From positions 1-64,000 of the forward strand of contig CALVHD010000004.1 in NCBI GenBank assembly GCA_944327245.1: a stretch of 64,000 bases of DNA, written 5' to 3'. Shown in pieces: positions 44,845 through 53,910 of the stretch. A program made the translations under genes and the position numbers. The DNA is from Candidatus Gastranaerophilales bacterium (GTDB lineage Bacteria; Cyanobacteriota; Vampirovibrionia; Gastranaerophilales; Gastranaerophilaceae). Within the stretch, counting starts at the first letter, position 1, and every line of letters starts with the position of its first letter. A model generated the notes under the pieces. That model did not search any database. It had not been told where the DNA came from and saw nothing but the letters and a program-made list of their open reading frames with translations.

Positions 44845-46251
44845 TTAATTTTTTTCGTGCTTATATGCTTTATGTGACATATAAGATAAAATTGCACAAA
44901 TTATTCCAAATGCAATTGCCCAGTATATTGCAAAATGGTAACCTCTAACAAAAGCATCGGTTAAATCAAACCCGTTTTTAAGTGCATTATTTTTAACAAA
45001 ATCAAATATGCTGACTGAAATAGTAATTCCTAAAAGCATACCAATGTTTCTAAACATTGCTAAAATGCCTGAAGCTATACCCATTTTACCCATAGGAGCA
45101 ACAGAAACTATAAGAGCATTGACACTTGGTTGATAACATCCAGAACCCGCACCTATTAAGGCTTGAGCCAGTAATATGTTCCAGTAGGTTAATTTATCGG
45201 TTATTGTTGTAAAGAATATATAGCCTAATATTATCAATATTGTTCCTGTTGTCATTAAAATTGAGCTATGAAGTTTTTTTGTAAGCTTGCCGTTTAATAA
45301 AGCCATTAGCATAAACATAAACGAAAACGGCAAAATTAAAACAGCTGTCATTAGAGGACTAACTTTTAAAACTTCTTGAGTATAGAAAGGAAATAAGAGT
45401 GCATTTGTAAACAATGAAAAATATGCCACTAAAAGCGCAAAATTTCCGTATGTAAATACTTTTGATTTAAAAAGTTCAAAATTAATAACAGGGTATGGTA
45501 TTCTTTTTTCTTGAAAGTAAAAAAGAACTGAAAAAACAATAAAAATTATACTTAAGATTATTATTCTTTGGCTTGTATAGCCCCAATCATGACCTTTTGA
45601 AATAACTAAAAGCATCGATAGTATTGCAATAAGCTGCAATATCATTCCTAAATAGTCAAATTTAAATTCTGATTTATGAACAATTTCAGGGATGTATTTT
45701 TTAGAAAAATAAGCACCAATTAACCCGATGATTATACTGGGGACAAATATTGCTCTCCAAGTAACATAGTGCATTAAAAAGCCGCCAACCATAGGGCCTG
45801 ACATACCGGCCAGCGCCATAAGAGCTGTTGAAAAGCCGAGTGCTTTTGCTCTTTCATTTCCTTTAAAGATTGATGAAATAATGGCGTAGTTATTTGATAA
45901 CAATATGCTGGCTCCGGTTGCTTGAACGATACGGGCTAAAATTAGAGTAATTAAATTAAAAGAAATTGTGTTAAAAAATGCACCAAGTGCAAAGATTAAA
46001 TACCCTAAAGCATATAAATTTTTTCTTGAAACAAGGTCGTTTAATTTTCCAAATAAAGTTAAAAATGTTGATAAAATTAAAATATAAGCTGTTACTGCCC
46101 ATTGAGCATGGCTTATATCTATATTGAAATTTTGTGCAATTTCATAGAGTGCAACATTAACGGTGTTTGAATCCATCATGGCTAAAAAACCGCCAATTGC
46201 GCTAACTGTAAAAATAATCCATTTTAATTTGTGTGTTTGCTCGCTAAACAT
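44845..46251 (-). CDS. MFS drug transporter, DHA2 (14-helix) type
   Basis: The 468-residue membrane protein has the DHA2 hallmarks: FLAMMDSNTVNVALYEIA in helix 1, WAVTAYILILSTFLTLFGKLNDLVSRKNLY (motif A) and ARIVQATGASILLSNNYAII (motif B). Motif C is GPMVGGFL. It probably exports drugs or organic cations with proton exchange. It stands alone, divergent from an aminotransferase. Confidence 0.9.
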   Translation of the reverse strand: MFSEQTHKLKWIIFTVSAIGGFLAMMDSNTVNVALYEIAQNFNIDISHAQWAVTAYILILSTFLTLFGKLNDLVSRKNLYALGYLIFALGAFFNTISFNLITLILARIVQATGASILLSNNYAIISSIFKGNERAKALGFSTALMALAGMSGPMVGGFLMHYVTWRAIFVPSIIIGLIGAYFSKKYIPEIVHKSEFKFDYLGMILQLIAILSMLLVISKGHDWGYTSQRIIILSIIFIVFSVLFYFQEKRIPYPVINFELFKSKVFTYGNFALLVAYFSLFTNALLFPFYTQEVLKVSPLMTAVLILPFSFMFMLMALLNGKLTKKLHSSILMTTGTILIILGYIFFTTITDKLTYWNILLAQALIGAGSGCYQPSVNALIVSVAPMGKMGIASGILAMFRNIGMLLGITISVSIFDFVKNNALKNGFDLTDAFVRGYHFAIYWAIAFGIICAILSYMSHKAYKHEKN

Positions 46252-46382
46252 ATTTGTTGTGCTTTCAATTAGTATGATTAATAAAAAAATATTATCACTT
46301 TAAATTTTTATTGGCAATATTTAACAATAATGGTATTTTGTAGTAAAATTTATTTGCTGAAGTATTAATTTAGGAGGGATAT

Positions 46383-47564
46383 ATGTTTGAAGAATATTTT
46401 TCAAAAAGAATTAAAAATACACCATCATCCTTTATAAGAGAAATTTTAAAAGTTACACAAAAGCCTGAAATTATTTCTTTTGCAGGAGGTTTGCCAAATC
46501 CTATATCTTTCCCTCAAGAAGAATTAAAAGTTTCAATGAACAGAATAGCTGATAAATTTGGCGATAAAATTTATCAATACTCTACAACTCTGGGTTTAGA
46601 TACTTTACGTCAATATATCGTTGACAGATATAAAAAAATCTGGAATATGCAAATATCGATTGATAATGTTATTATAACAACCGGTTCTCAACAAGCGCTT
46701 GATTTAATCGGAAAAGTGTTTATTAATGAAAATGACAAAGTAATGATTGAAAAGCCTTCTTATCTTGGTTTATTACAGGCTTTTTGTTTGTATAGCGCGG
46801 ATTTTGTTCAAACAAAATTAAACGATGACGGACTTGATATTGATGAATTGAAAAAAACTCTTAAAATTCATAAACCTAAATTAGCTTATCTGATTCCGAA
46901 TTTTCAAAATCCGACAGGTTTAACATATAGCGCCCAAAACAGAAAAGAAGTTTTTGAAGCAATTAAAGATGAAAACATGCTTTTAATTCAAGATGACCCA
47001 TATGGAGAATTAAGGTTTGAAGATGGTGATAGAATTCCATATATCGGCTTAAATCAAACAGAAAAAAACATATATCTCGGTTCATTTTCTAAAATTGTAA
47101 CTCCCGGCATGCGTCTTGGCTATATTATAGCCAATAAAGAAATAATACATATGCTTGAAACCGCAAAACAAGCTTCTGATTTACATTCAAATATCTTTGG
47201 TCAATATTTAATTTCTGATTATTTATATAATAATGACCTTGATAAACATATTGAAAAGATTAAAAAATTATACAAAGCTCAAGCTCAAGCTATGGTCAGC
47301 GCTATGGAAAAATATTTTCCAAAAAATGTTAAATTTACAATTCCAAAAGGCGGAATGTTTTCTTGGGTTACTTTAGAAGAAGGTAAATCTTCGGTTGATT
47401 TATTTAATAAAGCAATTAAAAAGAATGTTGCTTTTGTTCCGGGAGATCCTTTTTATGTTAATGAACATAATGTTAATACTCTTCGTTTGAATTATACAAA
47501 TGCAGACAGTAAAACAATAGAAGAGGGCATAAAAAGATTAGCCGATGCTCTAAAAGAAATATAA
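46383..47564 (+). CDS. PLP-dependent aminotransferase (LysN/2-aminoadipate type)
   Basis: The 393-residue class I aminotransferase has SFAGGLPNP near the start, TGSQQALDLIGKVF, PNFQNPTG, and the PLP lysine region LGSFSKIVTPGMRLGY. The closest pattern is the group of 2-aminoadipate and aromatic aminotransferases found in bacteria and archaea. No HTH is attached, so it is not a MocR regulator. A terminator follows. Confidence 0.9.
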   Translation: MFEEYFSKRIKNTPSSFIREILKVTQKPEIISFAGGLPNPISFPQEELKVSMNRIADKFGDKIYQYSTTLGLDTLRQYIVDRYKKIWNMQISIDNVIITTGSQQALDLIGKVFINENDKVMIEKPSYLGLLQAFCLYSADFVQTKLNDDGLDIDELKKTLKIHKPKLAYLIPNFQNPTGLTYSAQNRKEVFEAIKDENMLLIQDDPYGELRFEDGDRIPYIGLNQTEKNIYLGSFSKIVTPGMRLGYIIANKEIIHMLETAKQASDLHSNIFGQYLISDYLYNNDLDKHIEKIKKLYKAQAQAMVSAMEKYFPKNVKFTIPKGGMFSWVTLEEGKSSVDLFNKAIKKNVAFVPGDPFYVNEHNVNTLRLNYTNADSKTIEEGIKRLADALKEI

Positions 47565-47582
47565 AATCATAATTTAATATTT

Positions 47583-47607
47583 AAAACCCTTGCAGCCCAA
47601 GGGTTTT
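47583..47607 (+). terminator. Terminator after the aminotransferase
   Basis: Stem AAAACCCTTG / CAAGGGTTTT with a five-base loop, followed by ATTTTTTT. Confidence 0.88.
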
Positions 47608-47733
47608 ATTTTTTTATTAATTTTTGTAAATAAAATTGACAAATAAATAAAATATTAGCAAATTGTTTTTTTCAGGGTCATTAAATAGCATGTAAACTCC
47701 TCTATAAACTCCGTAATACTAATTCTATCCATC

Positions 47734-47769
47734 ACGGCTTAATTTGTTCACAAATTAGCCGTTTTTTTT
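47734..47769 (+). terminator. Second, unpaired terminator upstream of the lexA-like gene
   Basis: ACGGCT-T-AATTTG pairs with CAAATTAGCCGT through one bulged T, followed by a run of eight Ts. It reads in the plus direction, but the only gene before it is already terminated at 47607. It may therefore end a small RNA starting between 47608 and 47730. Confidence 0.7.
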
Positions 47770-47810
47770 ATTTTCAAATATTAAATAATATAAATAATCT
47801 TTTTGGTTGC

Positions 47811-47839
47811 TTGAAAAATTATGTACATTCGTACATAAT
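47811..47839 (+). promoter_or_regulatory. Promoter with embedded cyanobacterial-type SOS box
   Basis: TTGAAA (47811-47816), 17-bp spacer, CATAAT (47834-47839). Inside lies ATGTAC-ATTC-GTACAT (47821-47836), a perfect palindrome matching the GTAC-N4-GTaC LexA box of cyanobacteria. The expected transcription start coincides with the ATG at 47846, so the message may be leaderless. Confidence 0.75.
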
Positions 47840-47845
47840 AAAATC

Positions 47846-48430
47846 ATGAAAAAATTAACACAAAAGCAAAAAGTTTTTTTCGAAAAATTGAAAGAAAAAT
47901 ATCAGCTAAGAGCATTGTCAAGTTATGAAAAAATTAAAAATGAACTTGGTTATAAATCAAAAAATTCAATTAAACAGTATGTTGAAATTTTGAAAGAAAA
48001 CAATTTAATCGAAAAAATCGATAATAAATTATATATAAACAAAAATCAATTTGGTGCTTATCTTGCAACAACATCTGTTAAGGCCGGATTTGCTTCTATT
48101 ATGGAAGATAAAATCGAAAAAAGAATTTCTCTTGATGAAATTTTAGATATTAATTCGCCTTCCACCTTTGTTTTCAGGGTTTCAGGAGATTCAATGTGTG
48201 AAATAGGGATTTTTGAAGGTGATTATGTGATAATTAAAAAAACAACCGAAGCTATGATTGATGATGTTGTTTTGGCTGTTGTGGACGGAGATTTTACTCT
48301 AAAAACTTATAAAAAAGATGATAAGGGGTATTATCTTAAGCCTGAAAATTCTTCATATCCTATTATTCGCCCAAAGGAAAGTTTGACAATTTTTGGCGTT
48401 GCGCTTGGAATAACGAGGAAAATTAAATGA
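47846..48430 (+). CDS. LexA/UmuD-like self-cleaving regulator
   Basis: From the ATG at 47846 the protein has 194 residues. An N-terminal winged helix (KLTQKQKVFFEKLKEKYQL, NSIKQYVEILKENN) is joined to an S24 peptidase domain: a likely Ala-Gly cleavage site in VKAGFASIM, the catalytic Ser in FRVSGDSM, and the catalytic Lys in FTLKTYKK. I reject a longer start at 47807 because it would run through the promoter and SOS box. Its stop overlaps umuC by 4 nt, forming a LexA-type repressor plus translesion polymerase unit. Confidence 0.88.
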   Translation: MKKLTQKQKVFFEKLKEKYQLRALSSYEKIKNELGYKSKNSIKQYVEILKENNLIEKIDNKLYINKNQFGAYLATTSVKAGFASIMEDKIEKRISLDEILDINSPSTFVFRVSGDSMCEIGIFEGDYVIIKKTTEAMIDDVVLAVVDGDFTLKTYKKDDKGYYLKPENSSYPIIRPKESLTIFGVALGITRKIK

Positions 48431-49626
48431 AAAGAGTTATAGCGCTTGTTGATTGCAATAATTTTTTTGTTTCATGCGAAAGATTATTAAAACCCGAGCT
48501 TATAGGAAAACCCGTTTGTGTTTTGTCTAATAATGACGGTTGTGTTGTTTCAAGGTCAAACGAAGCAAAAAGAATGGGTGTTGAAATGGGTGCGCCTTAT
48601 TTTATTGTTAAAAATCAGTTTAAAAAGGTTGTTTTTTTGTCGGGAAATTTGCCTTTTTACTGTGAAATATCAAAAAGAGTTATGGATAAACTTTATGATT
48701 TTACTCCGGATGTTGAGATTTATTCAATTGATGAAGCGTTTTTAGATTTAACAGGTTTAAGAAAAACTTTTAATTGTTCATATGAGGAGCTTGTTGAAAA
48801 AATTGTTAAAGATATTAAAAACGAAGTTGGGATTGATGTTTCAGTCGGACTTTCGTATTCAAAAGTTTTAGCAAAATTAGCAAATGATAAAGCAAAAGCT
48901 CTGCAAAAAATAAAAATTGACAAAAAAACCTATAAAATAGGCTATAGACAAATTCAAGAAGAATTAAAATCAACTTTAATTTCTGAAGTCTGGGGAGTTG
49001 GTAAAAATACAACCGCATTATTAAAAAAACATTTAATACAGAGTGCATGGGATTTTGTTAGTCAAGATGATATTTGGATTAAAAAGAATTTGGGAAAAAC
49101 AGGTCTTGATTTAAAACAAGAGCTTTTGGGAAATATCGTAAATCCTGTTCAGGTGGTTTCATCTGTTCCTAAATCGGTTTCAAGAAGCGAAAGTTTTAAA
49201 GAATTTCAAACAGATAAAAATTATATTCAAGAGCAGCTTAATATTCATATTCATAAGGTTTGTAAAAAATTAAGAAATGAAAATCTTGTAACAGGCTGTA
49301 TTTTAGTAATGTTAAGAACAAAAGATTTTCAGGTTTTTGATATAAAAATTAATTTGATTTCGCCTACTAATACTGAGTTTGAGCTAATTAATCATTCAAA
49401 GGAGATTTTAGATAAACTCTATCAAAAAGGTATTATATATCGTTCTGTCGGATTTTGTGCAATGAAATTAACCAGTGCAAACACTCAGCAAATCTCTCTT
49501 TTTGATGGAGGAGATAATTTAAAAAAACAAGAATTGTCTAAGTCTTGGGATAAATTAGAAGAAAAATTCGGAAAAGGAATTGTGACATTGGGTTCCAAAA
49601 AGAAAAAAGATATTCCTAAAAAATAA
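48427..49626 (+). CDS. umuC: Y-family translesion DNA polymerase V catalytic subunit
   Basis: The 399-residue polymerase begins ALVDCNNFFVSCER and has IYSIDEAFLDLTG with the metal-binding Asp/Glu pair. GLSYSKVLAKLANDKAK follows, then the helix-hairpin region WGVGKNTTALL and the C-terminal little finger SVSRSESF. This is the UmuC type, without Pol IV features. It is expressed from the SOS promoter with the lexA-like gene. Confidence 0.95.
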   Translation: MKRVIALVDCNNFFVSCERLLKPELIGKPVCVLSNNDGCVVSRSNEAKRMGVEMGAPYFIVKNQFKKVVFLSGNLPFYCEISKRVMDKLYDFTPDVEIYSIDEAFLDLTGLRKTFNCSYEELVEKIVKDIKNEVGIDVSVGLSYSKVLAKLANDKAKALQKIKIDKKTYKIGYRQIQEELKSTLISEVWGVGKNTTALLKKHLIQSAWDFVSQDDIWIKKNLGKTGLDLKQELLGNIVNPVQVVSSVPKSVSRSESFKEFQTDKNYIQEQLNIHIHKVCKKLRNENLVTGCILVMLRTKDFQVFDIKINLISPTNTEFELINHSKEILDKLYQKGIIYRSVGFCAMKLTSANTQQISLFDGGDNLKKQELSKSWDKLEEKFGKGIVTLGSKKKKDIPKK

Positions 49627-49654
49627 AATAACTGCCAACTGTGGCAGTTATTTT
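49625..49654. terminator. Terminator after umuC
   Basis: Perfect 13-bp stem AAAATAACTGCCA / TGGCAGTTATTTT (49625-49637 with 49642-49654), four-base loop. It serves both umuC and the convergent thioesterase gene. Confidence 0.9.
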
Positions 49655-49659
49655 CCGAG

Positions 49660-50049
49660 TTATATTTTTTGTATTTGCTCGGGTAAACTCCTATATAGGT
49701 TTCCATCTTTGTGTATTGCAACAACCTTAAAGGTTGCTTCAACGTACGTCTTTTTTGTTTTTTCATCAGTAATTGTTTGATGAAAAATAAGGTAAAATCT
49801 GCCTTTTTCCGATATTTTTGTTTCGATAATTATTGTATCATCAAGTTTGGCGGACTGCTTATATTTTACATTCATTTCCGCTACAGGCAGGACTATATCT
49901 TGTTCTTCAAGCTCGGATAGTTTATATCCTGATTGTTCACATAATAACACACGACCCATTTCAAGCCATCTGAGATAGCTTCCATGCCAAACAACACCAT
50001 AAGAATCAGTGTCTGCGTAAAATACTTTTTGTTTAAAAGCATGACTCAT
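49660..50049 (-). CDS. Acyl-CoA thioesterase, 4HBT family (YbgC-like)
   Basis: The 129-residue hotdog-fold protein has the active-site motif FYADTDSYGVVWHGSYLRWLEMGR, with the Asp nucleophile and the following HGSYL. The family hydrolyses acyl-CoA thioesters; YbgC is part of the Tol-Pal region in many bacteria, but no tol genes are near here. Confidence 0.9.
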   Translation of the reverse strand: MSHAFKQKVFYADTDSYGVVWHGSYLRWLEMGRVLLCEQSGYKLSELEEQDIVLPVAEMNVKYKQSAKLDDTIIIETKISEKGRFYLIFHQTITDEKTKKTYVEATFKVVAIHKDGNLYRSLPEQIQKI

Positions 50050-50110
50050 AGGACAATTTTACCATAAATAAAATTATTTGACCTTTTAAATTTTATGCTA
50101 GAATAATTTT

Positions 50111-50476
50111 ATGTTTGAAGTAAGAGTAGAGACAAATTTTTCATCTGCACATCATTTGCTTAATTACAAGGGTAAATGTGAAAACATGCATGGTCATAAC
50201 TGGAAAGTAGAGGTTGTGGCACGAGGATGTGAGCTTGATAAATCAAATATTTTGGTTGATTTCAAAACTCTTAAGAAAATAGTTAATGAAATTATGGACT
50301 ATTTAGATCATAAAGATTTGAATGAATTAGATGAATTTAAAAACCAAAGTCCGAGTTCTGAATTTATAGCAAAATTTATATATAAAAAAGCTCAAGAAAA
50401 AATACCCGAGGTTTATAGGGTAAATGTTTGGGAAACGCCGACTTCAAGAGCTAGTTATTTTGAGATAGAGGAATAA
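50111..50476 (+). CDS. queD: 6-carboxytetrahydropterin synthase QueD
   Basis: The 121-residue protein has the zinc-binding histidines in FSSAHHLLN and NMHGHNWKV, the catalytic Cys in GKCENMHGH, and DHKDLNE with the active-site His and Asp. The Glu in NVWETPTS is also family-typical. It makes a precursor of queuosine. Its stop is one base before the uppP start. Confidence 0.95.
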   Translation: MFEVRVETNFSSAHHLLNYKGKCENMHGHNWKVEVVARGCELDKSNILVDFKTLKKIVNEIMDYLDHKDLNELDEFKNQSPSSEFIAKFIYKKAQEKIPEVYRVNVWETPTSRASYFEIEE

Positions 50477-50477
50477 A

Positions 50478-51320
50478 ATGCACACATTGCAAGCGATAAT
50501 AACAGGTTCAATTCAAGGATTGAGTGAATTTTTACCGATATCAAGTTCGGCACATATTGTTTTTTCAAATGAACTGTATGGTCTGATTACAAAAACGGCG
50601 GTCGAAGGAGCTGTAAGCCAAGAGGAAATATTTTTTGATATTATGGTGCATTTAGCAACTTTGTTTGCGGTTATTATCTATTTTTTTAATGATTTAAAGA
50701 ATATCTTTTCTTCATTTTTTAAAGCTTTAAAAGAAAAAAATTATCAGGATGAAAATTTTAAATTATTTAATTATATTGCTCTATCTACGGTTATAACAGG
50801 AATTATCGGTTTAGCTTTAAAAGATAGAGTTGAATTTATTATCGCAATGCCTCAATTAATCTGCATTTTGTTATTTATAACAGGAATTATTCTATTGTTA
50901 AGTGAAAAAATGTATAAAGGAAATGAAAAAGTTTCTTTAAAAAAATCAATATTTATTGCAATAGCTCAGGGGCTTGCTGTATTTCCTGGGTTTTCAAGAA
51001 GCGGTTTAACAATAAGCACAGCCCTATTTCAAGGAATGGACAGAATACAAGCTGCAAGATTTTCTTTTCTAATGAGCATTCCTGTAATATTTTTGGCTTC
51101 TTTGATTTATCCTTTAGTTGAGCTGGACTTTAGTCAAATTTTGACTTTTAATTTAAAAGCAATTTTTCTTGGCTCATTGGCTTCATTTGTTGTTGGTTAT
51201 TTGTGTATTAAATATTTTATGAAGCTTTTGGGACGGTTAAGTCTAAGAACTTTTGGTTATTATTGTTTGATAATTGCGGTTGTGATGTTTTCAGTATTTC
51301 AATTCTTTTATCATCAATAA
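50478..51320 (+). CDS. uppP: Undecaprenyl-diphosphatase UppP (BacA)
   Basis: The 280-residue polytopic enzyme recycles the lipid carrier of peptidoglycan. Both signatures are present: GSIQGLSEFLPISSSAHIV near the start and AVFPGFSRSGLTIS in the middle. About eight transmembrane helices fit the family length. The last 104 bp overlap the 3' end of the convergent nucleotidase gene. Confidence 0.96.
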   Translation: MHTLQAIITGSIQGLSEFLPISSSAHIVFSNELYGLITKTAVEGAVSQEEIFFDIMVHLATLFAVIIYFFNDLKNIFSSFFKALKEKNYQDENFKLFNYIALSTVITGIIGLALKDRVEFIIAMPQLICILLFITGIILLLSEKMYKGNEKVSLKKSIFIAIAQGLAVFPGFSRSGLTISTALFQGMDRIQAARFSFLMSIPVIFLASLIYPLVELDFSQILTFNLKAIFLGSLASFVVGYLCIKYFMKLLGRLSLRTFGYYCLIIAVVMFSVFQFFYHQ

Positions 51321-52809
51321 GTTCCAGATTTTCTTTGTTTTTTAATTTGGAAATATAATTAATGGCTGTAGTGTCTTTGTCAAAGTCAAAGTGTTCAGTA
51401 TCAAATTTTGGTGCCATAAGAGGATATTCACCGTCTTTTCTTGCAACAAAATCATCATAAGCTGCAGTATATGTTATTGAATCAGATGGATTGTTGATAT
51501 CAATCGGGGTTTTATTTCCGTTTTTGTCTACAAAATTCATTTCTAATAAATCGCCTTTATCGTTAATTTTGTATGTTAGACCGCTTACTTGTAAAAGTCC
51601 GGGTTCGCCGCCATCTGATGTCATGGATTCTTTTGCTGCGGTTTTTATTGCTTCAACAATTTGTTTTTGAGTAACTTTAGTTTTTAAGAGTTTATTTTTC
51701 ATAGGGGCAGTTTCTGTGATGTCCCTTTGAGTTAGATTGCCCGCTTTAGGTATTTTTCTGATATTAGCGGAATTAATAATCGCTATATCACAATCAAGTT
51801 CTGATTTCATTGAATCTGCAACTAAATTAGTCCAAGCGTTGGGCTCTATTCTTCTGTTTTTTGGCATATTTACAGATTTTGTTAATATTGCTACTGTTGG
51901 GCTTTTTCCCAGATTTTGTTCTTTAATGTATTCTAAAACAGGGCTTTTTTCACTTTGGGGACTTTTAACAAGGGTGTTATTTGCTTTTTTTACAACACCG
52001 TTATCATCAAATTCTACATCTAAAAGCCCGTAGTATTTTCCGTTTTCTCCAGCTTGCGTTATAATTACGGGTTCGTTTGATTTAGAGGTCAGAAGATTTT
52101 CACCTTGTTTTAATCCATCAATAACCGTGTGGCTGTGCCCGCCCATTATGATGTCTACTCCATCAAGATTTTTAGCGAGTTCTTTTTCTGTTTCGTTACC
52201 TGTATGAGATAAAAGGATTATTCTGTTTACGCCTTGTTGTTTTAATTTATTTATTTCTTCTTGCAAGGCTTCGATTGTGTCATCGAAGTCCATTACTTTT
52301 ACACCTTCTCTTGCTTTTTCTTTGGTGCATTTTTCAATATCAATCGGCATTGCGCCTATAAAACCATATTTTATGCCGTTTTGCTCTTTTATTACGGATT
52401 TTTTTGTTATTTCACCCATTGGGCTGTCATCGTCAAATTCGGCATTTGTTACAACAAAAGGAATATTTTTTCCTTTTAGTGCTTTTTCAAAACTGTCAGC
52501 ACCTCCGTCAAGCTCATGGTTTCCTGTTGCAGATACGTCAACCTGCATTATATTTTGCATTAAGTCAAAAATATAACTGTTTTTCTTTTCATCGGCTCCC
52601 GAAACGTTATCTCCAGATGACAAAACAAAGTGTGCACTGTCTTTTTTGTGTTTTTTAAAATCTTTTGCTGCTTCAACTATACCCGCCATTTGGTCTGAAT
52701 TTCCGTGAGTGTCGTTGTAATAGTATATGCTTAGTTTATTTTTATTCTGGATTTTGGGTTTTGTTGAAGATATGAAATTTTGAAAATTAACTGAATTAAC
52801 GTTTAACAT
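51217..52809 (-). CDS. UshA-like 5'-nucleotidase/2',3'-cyclic phosphodiesterase family protein
   Basis: The 530-residue protein starts with a leader-like MLNVNSVNFQNFIS. The metallophosphoesterase domain follows: YYYNDTHGN, SSGDNVSG, ATGNHELDGG, LLSHTGNE and GGHSHTV. A C-terminal nucleotidase domain carries NSANIRKI and the substrate region YTAAYDDFVAR. It probably cleaves nucleotides. There is no classic Sec signal peptide, unusual for UshA relatives, so the leader may replace it. Its last 34 codons overlap uppP on the other strand. Confidence 0.88.
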   Translation of the reverse strand: MLNVNSVNFQNFISSTKPKIQNKNKLSIYYYNDTHGNSDQMAGIVEAAKDFKKHKKDSAHFVLSSGDNVSGADEKKNSYIFDLMQNIMQVDVSATGNHELDGGADSFEKALKGKNIPFVVTNAEFDDDSPMGEITKKSVIKEQNGIKYGFIGAMPIDIEKCTKEKAREGVKVMDFDDTIEALQEEINKLKQQGVNRIILLSHTGNETEKELAKNLDGVDIIMGGHSHTVIDGLKQGENLLTSKSNEPVIITQAGENGKYYGLLDVEFDDNGVVKKANNTLVKSPQSEKSPVLEYIKEQNLGKSPTVAILTKSVNMPKNRRIEPNAWTNLVADSMKSELDCDIAIINSANIRKIPKAGNLTQRDITETAPMKNKLLKTKVTQKQIVEAIKTAAKESMTSDGGEPGLLQVSGLTYKINDKGDLLEMNFVDKNGNKTPIDINNPSDSITYTAAYDDFVARKDGEYPLMAPKFDTEHFDFDKDTTAINYISKLKNKENLELIDDKRIEILKTSQPQLSNNNNQKFLDLTVPKAS

Positions 52810-52934
52810 ACAAAGATAAAACCACTAAATAAAAAAAATTGCTACAACTTAAAAAATTTTAATATATTAGGTTGATTTCATTTTGCGCCTATTTATTTAT
52901 ACTTTTTGATATTACAATTGGGGAAAATTTTATT

Positions 52935-53822
52935 ATGCCTATCAGTTCTAAAGGTACAAAAAAGCAAAAAGCCGTAGCTCTTGAGGTGGTGAAAGCGCCT
53001 AAAACAAAGCCATATAATGACATTGATTTAAATAATTGGAAATTATATGAAAATGTAAAAACGGGTACATGGTGGGAATTTTCTGCTCGTGAAAAGAAAA
53101 ACGGCCACAGTTATGATTACCATGGAAATTATATTCCCCAAATTGCAACACAGCTTTTAGAAAGATATACAAAAAAAGACGATATTGTTCTTGATTTGTT
53201 TTTTGGTTCCGGTACAACGGGAATTGAAGCAAAGAATATGCAAAGAAGATGCATTGGTGTTGAATTAAAACAAGAAATGGTAGATTATGTATCTGAAAAA
53301 TTCACTCCAAAAGAGCTTGTTGTGGACGTGAATATAATTCAGGGCGATAGTGCAAATGAAAAAACAAAAGAAAAAGTTAAAGCACGTCTTGAAATCATGG
53401 GTAGGAAAGAAGCTCAGTTGCTAATTTTGCACCCGCCATATGACGATATTATTAAATTTTCAGATAAGAAAGAAGATTTATCAAACTGCAGCTCAACTGA
53501 AGAATTTTATGAACTATTTAAAAAAGTTGCAAAAAACGGATATGATTTATTGGAGCAAAATCGTTTTGCCGCATTAATAATCGGGGACAAATATGCAAAC
53601 AGCCGTTATATTTCTTTGGGTTTTGAATGCCAAAGAAGAATGGAAGAGCTTGGTTTTATAACCAAGGCGGTAATTGTAAAAAATATTACGGGAAATGAAA
53701 AAGCAAAAGGAAAAACTGCAAATTTATGGCGCTATAGAGCTTTATCGGGCGGTTTTAATATATTTGAACATGAATATATTATGATATTTCAAAAAACCAA
53801 ATTGAAAAAAGTTAAAAGATAA
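52935..53822 (+). CDS. Orphan DNA methyltransferase (N6-adenine or N4-cytosine type)
   Basis: From the ATG at 52935 the protein has 295 residues; the longer frame from 52872 adds only a hydrophobic, non-family tail. Motif I is DLFFGSGTTG near residue 95. Motif IV, LILHPPYDDII, has His in place of the usual Asp or Asn. Motif I precedes motif IV, opposite to beta-class enzymes. No restriction nuclease, specificity subunit or mobile gene is near, so it may act in regulation. The target sequence is not predictable. Confidence 0.85.
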   Translation: MPISSKGTKKQKAVALEVVKAPKTKPYNDIDLNNWKLYENVKTGTWWEFSAREKKNGHSYDYHGNYIPQIATQLLERYTKKDDIVLDLFFGSGTTGIEAKNMQRRCIGVELKQEMVDYVSEKFTPKELVVDVNIIQGDSANEKTKEKVKARLEIMGRKEAQLLILHPPYDDIIKFSDKKEDLSNCSSTEEFYELFKKVAKNGYDLLEQNRFAALIIGDKYANSRYISLGFECQRRMEELGFITKAVIVKNITGNEKAKGKTANLWRYRALSGGFNIFEHEYIMIFQKTKLKKVKR

Positions 53823-53860
53823 ATACGGCTTATAAAAATTATAGGCAACAAAGAGAATAA

Positions 53861-53890
53861 AAAGGCTGCTATATGCAGCCTTTGCTTTTT
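53861..53890. terminator. Terminator after the methyltransferase
   Basis: Stem AAAGGCTGC / GCAGCCTTT with a five-base loop followed by GCTTTTT, between convergent genes. Confidence 0.88.
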
Positions 53891-53910
53891 GAGATTTTGA
53901 CATTATGACA

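Noticed and set aside
47807-47845. Longer start for the lexA-like gene
   Set aside because: It passes through the promoter and the LexA box, which must be upstream of the transcript.
52872-52934. Extended N terminus of the methyltransferase
   Set aside because: It adds a hydrophobic run with no family match; the ATG at 52935 fits better.
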